Assembly (NCBI GenBank): GCA_029256665.1
Contig: JAQSXN010000135.1
Coordinates: 1-8,394 of the forward strand
DNA from: Paenibacillus sp.
GTDB lineage: Bacteria > Bacillota > Bacilli > Paenibacillales > Paenibacillaceae
Reading direction: 5' to 3'
Length of the DNA: 8,394 nucleotides
Both the position numbers and the translations under genes were made by a program. Shown here in pieces: positions 1 through 5,128 of this stretch (position 1 is the first letter of the stretch; every line of letters starts with the position of its first letter). Under the pieces are notes generated by a model. That model did no database searches. It had not been told where the DNA came from and saw only the letters and a program-made list of their open reading frames with translations.

Positions 1-45
1 CAAAATCGACTTCGTGCTCCATCTCTGGGGCAAACTTTGTGCCAT
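1..45 (-). CDS. Possible N-terminus of a gene running off the left edge
   Basis: On the minus strand an ATG at 45-43 opens a frame that stays open to the window edge and reads MAQSLPQRWSTKSIL. Upstream (51-61) lies a purine-rich AAGGAAAGGAAG stretch whose last AGGA ends about 10 nt before the ATG, an acceptable though loosely spaced ribosome binding site. A promoter-like pair lies about 85 nt further back. Fifteen residues are too few to assign a family, and no function is proposed. The call rests on ATG, ribosome binding site, promoter and open frame together. The competing reading is that this is non-coding DNA. Confidence 0.35.
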   Translation of the reverse strand, partial: MAQSLPQRWSTKSIL

Positions 46-127
46 CGTACCGTCTTCCTTTCCTTGCGTATAGCGGCCAAACGGAGTCGCAATATTCAAC
101 CCCGTTTAGAATACAACCTAGTAATCT

Positions 128-156
128 ATAATAAGATTTCTGCACCCGGAGCGCAA
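128..156 (-). promoter_or_regulatory. Candidate sigma-A promoter for the left-edge gene
   Basis: Reading the minus strand, TTGCGC (156-151) and TATTAT (133-128) are separated by exactly 17 nt. The -10 matches five of six consensus bases and the -35 three of six. The surrounding DNA is clearly more AT-rich than the neighbouring genes. Transcription would start near 121 and give a leader of about 75 nt before the ATG at 45. The position just beyond the upstream gene's terminator (240-287) fits an independent transcription unit. This is motif reading only. Confidence 0.4.
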
Positions 157-239
157 TATCGCTTACTCATCCAATTGCATCCGAAATCTGTTAGAATTGA
201 TCTATTTTGTGGCGAAAACTTCTATATGCTTACAATTTC

Positions 240-287
240 AAAAAAAACCGCCCGGTCGCGGTCTTTATAAAAGACGCGCTCAGGCGG
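240..287 (-). terminator. Intrinsic terminator of the purine permease gene
   Basis: The arms are 248-265 and 269-287. The outer CCGCC/GGCGG pairs are followed by an imperfect middle, a CGC/GCG block and an inner GTCTTT/AAAGAC stem with a three-base loop. On the minus strand the hairpin is followed by eight T (plus-strand A at 240-247). It sits 17 nt past the permease stop codon, as expected for a rho-independent terminator. Confidence 0.88.
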
Positions 288-303
288 CTGCAGGTCAAGC
301 TCG

Positions 304-1605
304 TTAATGGCTCAAAAAAGCGAGCTGAATAAAAAACAACACCGCGAACAAGTAGAAGACGGGATGCACGTCCCGCCACTTGCCTCGGATTGCCTTGAGG
401 ATCGGATAAACGATAAAGCCGACGCCGATGCCCGTCGCGATGCTGTACGTCAGCGGCATAAGGACGATGATCAGAAACGCGGGGAACACGACCTCGAACT
501 CCGTCCATTCGATCTTCTGCACGACGCTGATCATAAGGAAACCTACGATGATGAGCGACGGCGCCGTGATCGCCGGTATCGAAGCCAATACGGATACGAC
601 CGGCGACAAGAATAGCGTCAGCCCCAGCAGCAGGCTAGTCGTTACGGCCGTCAATCCCGTGCGGCCGCCGACCGCGACGCCCGCGCTGGATTCGATATAA
701 GCGGATGTCGGGCTCGTCCCGAGCAACGCGCCGGCCGTCGTGCCGACGGCGTCGGCGAGCAGCGCGCCGCGGGAACGCGGAAACTTGCCGTCCTTCAGCA
801 GGCCGGCCTGCTCGGCCACGCCAAGCATCGTGCCCGTCGTATCGAACAGCGTAATGAGCAGAAACGTGAAGATAACGGCATACAGTCCGTTCTCGAACAC
901 GCCGGCGATATCCATATGCAATGCCGTCTCGCCAAGACCGCTAGGCAGCGCCATGACTTGGGACGGCAGCTCGAGCTGTCCCGTGAAATAGGCGATAATC
1001 GCCGTAATGATCATGCCGACGAACAAATAGCCTTTGACCCGGTAAGCCATCAGAACAAGCGAGATCATAAGGCCGACGATCGTCAGCAGCGTCATCGGCT
1101 CGGTCAGCGTGCCCAGCGTCAGCAGCGTGGACGGAGAATCCACGATCAGCTTGGCGTTTTGTAGTCCGATAAATGTAATGAAAAGGCCGATTCCCGCCGT
1201 AATGGCATGCTTCAGGCTTGAAGGTATGGCGTCCAGCAGCATGTAACGGAAGGAAGTAAGCGACAGAAGAATAAACAACACGCCCGCGACAAACACCGCT
1301 CCAAGCGCCGCCTGCCAACCGACCTCCCCGCCGCCTACCACGGTAAAAGCAAAATACGCGTTCAGTCCCATGCCGGGCGCGATCACGATGGGGTAATTCG
1401 ACGCGAGTCCCATAATCAGCGTGCCGATCATGCTCGCCAGCACGGTCGCTACGAATACGCCATGGAAGTCCATGCCCGCTTCGCCCAGAATGCCCGGGTT
1501 CACGATGACGATGTACACCATCGTGAAGAACGTCGTCACGCCGGCGATCAATTCCGTCGATACCGTCGTGCCTCTCTTCCGCAATCCAAACCATCTCTCC
1601 AACAT
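304..1605 (-). CDS. pbuO: NCS2/AzgA-family guanine-hypoxanthine permease (PbuO-like)
   Basis: This is a 433-residue inner-membrane permease with about 12-14 hydrophobic segments, the usual length for the AzgA-like branch of the NCS2 family, which imports purine bases with protons. Visible family motifs are NPGIL (36-40), APGMGLNA (76-83), FDTTGTMLGVAEQAGL (254-269), GTSPTSAYIESSAG (296-309) and GGRTGLTAV (313-321). The last three form the substrate-binding core in this family. From memory it reads closer to Bacillus PbuO than to PbuG, but the exact purine is inferred. The start is ATG 1605 because GGAGG lies 7 nt upstream. A longer frame to 1665 has no ribosome binding site and begins with residues unlike the family. 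It lies 157 nt behind chrA on the same strand and ends at its own terminator. The leader is unusually structured and lacks the purine riboswitch core seen before some Bacillus relatives. Confidence 0.92.
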   Translation of the reverse strand: MLERWFGLRKRGTTVSTELIAGVTTFFTMVYIVIVNPGILGEAGMDFHGVFVATVLASMIGTLIMGLASNYPIVIAPGMGLNAYFAFTVVGGGEVGWQAALGAVFVAGVLFILLSLTSFRYMLLDAIPSSLKHAITAGIGLFITFIGLQNAKLIVDSPSTLLTLGTLTEPMTLLTIVGLMISLVLMAYRVKGYLFVGMIITAIIAYFTGQLELPSQVMALPSGLGETALHMDIAGVFENGLYAVIFTFLLITLFDTTGTMLGVAEQAGLLKDGKFPRSRGALLADAVGTTAGALLGTSPTSAYIESSAGVAVGGRTGLTAVTTSLLLGLTLFLSPVVSVLASIPAITAPSLIIVGFLMISVVQKIEWTEFEVVFPAFLIIVLMPLTYSIATGIGVGFIVYPILKAIRGKWRDVHPVFYLFAVLFFIQLAFLSH

Positions 1606-1626
1606 GTCTACGCCTCCGAACGCAAA

Positions 1627-1738
1627 AATAATCCTAACCGCGGCGCTGCGCATGGCGCCGTCCATGGACGGCTCTGCGCGTTGCTAAATATAGGGTGCAC
1701 CTGAAGTGGCGCGCGCTATACCCGTAGCTAGGATTATT
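1627..1738 (-). promoter_or_regulatory. Structured leader before the purine permease: long-range inverted repeat enclosing hairpins
   Basis: A perfect 10-bp inverted repeat, AATAATCCTA at 1627-1636 and TAGGATTATT at 1729-1738, encloses 92 nt. Inside are a 16-bp palindrome (1657-1672, GCCGTCCATGGACGGC) and, on the minus strand, a GCGCC/GGTGC stem with an ACTTCA loop at about 1696-1711. GCTA/TAGC and GGGT/ACCC segments could form a further arm. In a minus-strand transcript the 10-bp helix would close a branched structure ending about 22 nt before the permease ATG, just upstream of a U-rich stretch and the GGAGG. It resembles a riboswitch-like or attenuator-like leader, but no known class was recognised. 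No convincing sigma-A promoter was found; TATATT at 1687-1692 is the best -10 and lacks a -35. Confidence 0.4.
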
Positions 1739-1762
1739 GGCTCGCTGCAGGGATACCCATCC

Positions 1763-3001
1763 CTAGTTGATTAGGGTGGACAAGTGTTGTTGCAGCATCC
1801 CGCCCGCCGCTCCGGCCAGCACGATCGCCCATGGAGGCAGCTTCCAGAACGCTAAAAGGACAAACAAGGCTGCCGCAATCGCAAAGTCGGTCGAGGACGC
1901 TACCGTGCTCGTCCATATGGGATCGTAAAGCGCCGCGAGCAAAATGCCTACGACCGCCGCGTTGACGCCGGCAAGCGCCGCCTGCACGGACGGACGGCTT
2001 CGCAGCGTCCTCCAGAACGGCATCACGCCAGCCATCAGCAGATACGCCGGCAAAAAGATCGCGAGCGTGGCGGCCAATCCGCCAATCCAGCCGTTCGATG
2101 CCGCGCCCAAGTACGCCGCGAACGTAAACAGCGGTCCCGGCACCGCCTGCGCCGCGCTATAGCCGGCAAGAAATTGCTCCTCCGCGACCCATCCCGTCGG
2201 CACGACTTCCCGCTCCAGCAGAGGCAGCACGACATGGCCGCCGCCGAATACGAGCGAGCCCGAGCGGTAATAGCCGTCCGCCATCGCGACCCAGTGGTTC
2301 GAGGTCAGTTCCCGGGCAATGGGCAGCAGAAGGAGCAGCGCCAAAAACGATAGAAGGCAGATTAACCCCACTCTTTTGGAGATGCCGATCTCTGCCCCTG
2401 CGAGACTCGAGCCCCCAGGTTCAGATACGATCCTGCCCTCGGGATTCCCGTCTTTCCCATCGCGTTTTCTAAACAACAGCCATCCAATAATCGCGGCGGC
2501 GGCAATCACTAGAACCTGGCTGTATGCCGTCTCAACGATTAGTACGACCGCCGTCGAAGCTATCGCAAGCGATATCTTGGCCCGCCCCGCAGCCAGCTTC
2601 TGTCCCATGCCCAGAACGGCATGCGCGACGATCGCGACCGCGACGAGTTTGAGGCCGTGCAGCCAACCCGCTTCGCCTATGCCGACGCCCTCCATAATAA
2701 GCGCAAACGCGACTAACGCAATGACCGAAGGCATCGTAAAGCCTAAGAACGACATCAAGCCGCCGAGCAGCCCGCCACGCATAATGCCGACGCCGATCCC
2801 GACTTGGCTGCTTGCCGGCCCCGGCAGAAACTGCGCGAGCGCGACCAAATCGGCGTATTCGTTATCGTCCAACCACTTGCGCCGACGTACGTATTCTTCG
2901 CGGAAATAACCTAGATGCGCGATCGGTCCCCCGAAGGACGTGAGACCCAGCTTGAGCGACGCCGCATAAAGCTCCCATAATCGTTTGAATCCTTTCGACA
3001 C
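1763..3001 (-). CDS. chrA: ChrA chromate transporter, two-domain (long-chain CHR family)
   Basis: This 412-residue membrane protein belongs to the CHR family, which exports chromate and gives chromate resistance in characterised members. It has the full two-domain form. The first half carries FGGPIAHLGY (23-32) and LAQFLPGP (55-62). The second repeats the pattern as FGGGHVVLP (252-260) and AAQAVPGP (283-290). The halves are joined by a hydrophilic linker at about 179-208. About ten or more hydrophobic helices are visible and nothing is truncated. The start is GTG at 3001, chosen because GGAGG (3009-3013) lies 7 nt upstream; no in-frame ATG is better placed. It lies 102 nt downstream of the unknown membrane protein on the same strand, with its own promoter-like -10 in the gap. 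Many CHR-family proteins in soil bacteria are assigned by homology only, so chromate as the natural substrate is an inference. Confidence 0.93.
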   Translation of the reverse strand: MSKGFKRLWELYAASLKLGLTSFGGPIAHLGYFREEYVRRRKWLDDNEYADLVALAQFLPGPASSQVGIGVGIMRGGLLGGLMSFLGFTMPSVIALVAFALIMEGVGIGEAGWLHGLKLVAVAIVAHAVLGMGQKLAAGRAKISLAIASTAVVLIVETAYSQVLVIAAAAIIGWLLFRKRDGKDGNPEGRIVSEPGGSSLAGAEIGISKRVGLICLLSFLALLLLLPIARELTSNHWVAMADGYYRSGSLVFGGGHVVLPLLEREVVPTGWVAEEQFLAGYSAAQAVPGPLFTFAAYLGAASNGWIGGLAATLAIFLPAYLLMAGVMPFWRTLRSRPSVQAALAGVNAAVVGILLAALYDPIWTSTVASSTDFAIAAALFVLLAFWKLPPWAIVLAGAAGGMLQQHLSTLIN

Positions 3002-3020
3002 TTCCCCGCCTCCAATGCCA

Positions 3021-3041
3021 GCAGACCAAAGCCCGGTCCGC
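3021..3041 (-). promoter_or_regulatory. Hairpin in the chrA leader
   Basis: The arms 3021-3027 (GCAGACC) and 3035-3041 (GGTCCGC) pair over 7 bp, with one G-U in the minus-strand RNA, around a 7-nt loop. The hairpin ends 7 nt before the chrA ribosome binding site and lies just inside the predicted transcript start. No T-run follows, so it is not a terminator. It may affect leader stability or translation, or mean nothing. Confidence 0.3.
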
Positions 3042-3055
3042 CTATCATTGGAACC

Positions 3056-3085
3056 ATTATACCCGAAGCGCGCTTGCGGACTAAA
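3056..3085 (-). promoter_or_regulatory. Candidate chrA promoter with a palindrome in the spacer
   Basis: The minus strand reads a perfect TATAAT at 3061-3056, about 55 nt before the GTG start. No good -35 hexamer exists at 17-18 nt; the bases there (about 3079-3084) match TTGACA at only two positions. A perfect 10-bp palindrome AAGCGCGCTT (3066-3075) lies in the spacer, where a repressor or spacer-acting regulator could bind. A perfect -10 with a poor -35 suggests regulated transcription independent of the upstream gene. The -10 is seen directly; the regulatory role is inferred. Confidence 0.45.
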
Positions 3086-3103
3086 GTTGAGCTATTGTAA
3101 AGA

Positions 3104-3985
3104 TTACGCGGAAATCCCTTTGCCCGTCGTCCGGCGCCGCCGTTCCGCGAACAATGACCTTGCTCCCGCGGCCGTCACGATTATAAAGCAGGCTGCAGCC
3201 GCAAGAGGCAGCGCCGACCATTCAAGCAGCGGCCTGCCAAGCAGCGTCTGCCAACCCATCGCCAGCAAGCCGAGGAAAAACGCAAGGCCCGCGACATGAA
3301 TCAGCTTTCGGCGAAACCCCGCCGGAAGCGCCGATCCGGCCGCCAACCATGCGATGAACGGCAGCGCTTGTATGGCGTGGAAGCCCATGCCGTGCAGCCA
3401 AATCAGATTGCCCTCGGCGCCGACGAATCGGCCTTCGTTTACGGATATCGCGATGCCTCCGGCAAACGCGACCATGATCGACAGCATCGCGTAACGAATG
3501 CCGAGCACGAGCTCCGGGTTCGCTTCGTACGTTTTTCTCTTCATGAATTGAATCGCGAAATACAGGTAATAGACTACCAGCAGAAGAGCGACGAAGGCGA
3601 AGACATTTGCCGTTATGCTGTCGAAGGTCGAGCCAGTATCGTTAAATCGCGGATTCACCCCGCGAATATGTTGCACCGTCTCCAAGAAGTACGAATAAAG
3701 CGCGAGCACGATATACGACCAGCGGAAAAACGCCCTCCCCTTCCGCCCCATGCCCGAAATCGGACTAATGGCCGCCGTAGACAGCAAAAAAATGCCGAGC
3801 GCGGCGTTAAACGAAAACGCCTTCCATAGATCCCCGTCAGGCGGCATTTCCGCGCCCGCGACGAGTGCCCAAATCCCGCACATCAACGCCAATGCGAATC
3901 CCAGCAAACCCGTTGCGACCAACCATTTCTCGCCTTTGAACCATCCGAACCCGCCTTGGCCCTCTACCGTTCTCATCGTTACCAC
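3104..3985 (-). CDS. Unrecognised eight-helix membrane protein
   Basis: I do not recognise the family. Numbering from the ATG at 3976, the 290-residue protein has about eight hydrophobic helices (near 18-40, 54-70, 84-101, 120-143, 156-178, 190-212, 224-245, 253-275) and a basic tail at 278-287. Two polar patches next to helices look conserved in style: ETVQHIRGVNPRF (99-111) and WLHGMGFHAIQALP (193-206), with three histidines that could bind a metal or haem, or be structural. The start is uncertain. A GTG at 3985 has GAGG 8 nt upstream and gives 293 residues; the ATG at 3976 would place the same GAGG 17 nt away. The frame stays open to 4165, but that part is Arg/Pro-rich and unlike a membrane protein start. 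It is the first of three same-strand genes, 102 nt before chrA, and is divergent from the SIMPL gene. No chromate-related function can be claimed from position alone. Confidence 0.75.
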   Translation of the reverse strand: MVTMRTVEGQGGFGWFKGEKWLVATGLLGFALALMCGIWALVAGAEMPPDGDLWKAFSFNAALGIFLLSTAAISPISGMGRKGRAFFRWSYIVLALYSYFLETVQHIRGVNPRFNDTGSTFDSITANVFAFVALLLVVYYLYFAIQFMKRKTYEANPELVLGIRYAMLSIMVAFAGGIAISVNEGRFVGAEGNLIWLHGMGFHAIQALPFIAWLAAGSALPAGFRRKLIHVAGLAFFLGLLAMGWQTLLGRPLLEWSALPLAAAACFIIVTAAGARSLFAERRRRTTGKGISA

Positions 3986-4232
3986 ATCCCAATCCTCGTT
4001 TTCCTCAAATTTACAGGAATGGCGACCGAGGCGTAACCGCCGCAGGGAGGGTTCTGTTCTGGATCTCGAGATGGTTGCCGTATAAGACCAAAGAACGGCG
4101 CTTCTCCCCGCCGCAAGCCAGAAGCAGCGCGTCGGCAGCCGGGGAGGGGGGCGTCCCGGAAACATCCGACGGTATGGTTTCGTCTAATAGGTCATACCAT
4201 TCTAAAACTATGGAAAGGAAGGGATCAGGAGA
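3986..4232. promoter_or_regulatory. Divergent intergenic region with an inverted repeat before the SIMPL gene
   Basis: This 247-nt gap separates the minus-strand membrane protein from the plus-strand SIMPL gene and must hold both promoters. An inverted repeat GGTATG (4171-4176) / CATACC (4193-4198) with 16 nt between arms ends 34 nt before the SIMPL ATG, a suitable spot for an operator. A G-rich stretch lies at 4141-4151. I could not find a convincing sigma-A -35/-10 pair in either direction. Confidence 0.35.
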
Positions 4233-4877
4233 ATGAAGGAACAGAACGAATCGGCTTGTCCGCTTACCATTGAAGTTTTAGGGGAAGGCCTGGCGACGGC
4301 GAAGCCGGACGAGACGCGGGTGACGCTTGGCGTCATTAGCGAAGGAAAGAAGCTCGAGGAGCTGCAGGCGGATAATGCCGCCAAGATCGCGGCGATTATT
4401 GGGGCGTTGACGAGCCTTGGCATCCCCCGCGAGAACATCGCGACCGCAAGCTTCGCCATCGAACCGCAATATGACTATGCGGACGGCCAACAGATCTTCC
4501 GCGGCTACAAGGTAACCCACCTATTGCAAGTGACGATCGCCGGCACGGATGCCGTGGGCCGAATCATCGATGCCGCGGTTGCAAGCGGCGCTAACGCTGT
4601 TACGGACGTGTCGTTCCGCTCGTCGCAAGCGGCGGCGGCCCAGCGCGAGGCGCTGGCGGCAGCGGTGCGGGACGCGCAAGCCAAGGCGCTTGTCATAGCG
4701 GGTACCATTGGCGTCTCGCTGTCCGCCGTGCCCTGCAAGGTGGAGGAAACGCCAAAGACCGGCTTTGAGCCGGTCCTCTTTAAGTCGGCTATGCCCGTCG
4801 GCGATGCGGCGACGACGATCGAGCCGGGCTCGCTGTCGTTCAAAGCCGCGGTGCGCGTTTGGTATGTGTACGCGTGA
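4233..4877 (+). CDS. SIMPL-domain (DUF541/YggE-like) protein without signal peptide
   Basis: This 214-residue protein is almost entirely one SIMPL domain (about 10-214). Family features include the opening pattern ITIEV-like LTIEVLGEG (11-19), the IATASFAIEPQYDY stretch (69-82), the GYKVTHLLQVTI strand (91-102) and the Ala-rich helix with AVRDAQAKA (144-152). SIMPL proteins form oligomers; E. coli YggE (BP26-like) is linked to oxidative stress, but no enzyme activity is established. Many members are exported. Here the N-terminus MKEQNESACP is hydrophilic, with no signal peptide, lipobox or anchor, so a cytoplasmic location is inferred. The start is ATG 4233, with GGAAGGG ending 9 nt upstream and a further AGGAG directly before it. 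It is a single gene, divergent from the membrane-protein cluster and convergent with the penicillin-binding protein. Confidence 0.88.
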   Translation: MKEQNESACPLTIEVLGEGLATAKPDETRVTLGVISEGKKLEELQADNAAKIAAIIGALTSLGIPRENIATASFAIEPQYDYADGQQIFRGYKVTHLLQVTIAGTDAVGRIIDAAVASGANAVTDVSFRSSQAAAAQREALAAAVRDAQAKALVIAGTIGVSLSAVPCKVEETPKTGFEPVLFKSAMPVGDAATTIEPGSLSFKAAVRVWYVYA

Positions 4878-4941
4878 TAAAGGCTTAACGAACGGAATTA
4901 TCGGCCGTACCCAAAATTCGGATTCGAACCAGCGCGGCTAC

Positions 4942-4996
4942 ACTGCTTTGACTTAAAGCAGTTCAAGCTGACAATTTGGTGCAGGCATCGATTGTC
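4942..4996. other. Two hairpins in the convergent intergenic gap
   Basis: The first is an 8-bp perfect stem ACTGCTTT/AAAGCAGT (4942-4949 and 4955-4962) with a GACTT loop. The second is a 6-bp GACAAT/ATTGTC pair (4970-4975 and 4991-4996), overlapping a wider AGCTGAC/GTCAGCT pair (4966-4972 and 5009-5015). No T-run follows either one, so they are not intrinsic terminators. Together with the terminator at 5021-5075 they give the SIMPL 3' region the look of a structured RNA. The rest of 4878-5128 shows no gene. Confidence 0.35.
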
Positions 4997-5020
4997 CTAA
5001 TGGAGAACGTCAGCTCAATA

Positions 5021-5075
5021 AAAAATGGCGACAGTCTAGGACTTTATTTCGTCCTTGACTGTCGCTGTTTCATTT
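5021..5075. terminator. Strong, probably bidirectional terminator between convergent genes
   Basis: The stem pairs GCGACAGTC (5028-5036) with GACTGTCGC (5057-5065), then after one T-T mismatch AGGAC (5038-5042) with GTCCT (5051-5055), around an 8-nt loop. On the minus strand it is followed by a T-rich run (plus-strand A-run 5018-5025), suiting the penicillin-binding-protein gene ending at 5129. On the plus strand it is followed by TGTTTCATTTT, suiting the SIMPL gene. Confidence 0.88.
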
Positions 5076-5128
5076 TCGGCAATTCGAATAGAGGCGGCAT
5101 CTGAAGCGCGTGCCCCTATCCATTCGTT

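Noticed and set aside
37..270. Plus-strand frame of 77 codons, open from the left edge
   Set aside because: TTG start without a ribosome binding site, composition unlike a protein family, and it runs into the terminator hairpin of the opposite gene.
1616..1621. CCGAAC resembling a PurR box core
   Set aside because: It is a single 6-bp match overlapping the ribosome binding site, with no second inverted box at the usual spacing and poor AT-rich flanks. Chance is likely.
1606..1762. Purine riboswitch before the purine permease
   Set aside because: The conserved core segments of the purine aptamer (GTNTCTACC-like junction and CCGTAAA-like loop) were not found on the minus strand.
1749..1764. 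Small hairpin AGGGAT/ATCCCT at the chrA stop as a terminator
   Set aside because: Only 6 bp, overlaps the stop codon and has no following T-run on the minus strand.
2319..2909. Plus-strand frame of 196 codons inside chrA
   Set aside because: Exact antisense shadow of a well-supported ChrA, with Ser/Pro/Ala-rich low-information sequence and no ribosome binding site.
3986..4165. N-terminal extension of the unknown membrane protein to 4165
   Set aside because: The added residues are Arg/Pro-rich with no ribosome binding site before 4165, while the GTG at 3985 has GAGG 8 nt upstream.
4708..4956. Plus-strand frame overlapping the SIMPL 3' end
   Set aside because: Out-of-frame shadow of the SIMPL gene, Arg/Ser/Cys-rich, with no ribosome binding site.
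4905..4990. tRNA-like T-arm (GGTTCGAATCC on the minus strand, 4930-4920)
   Set aside because: The flanking stem pairs at only about three positions. No acceptor, D-arm or anticodon arm fits around it, and no CCA end is present.
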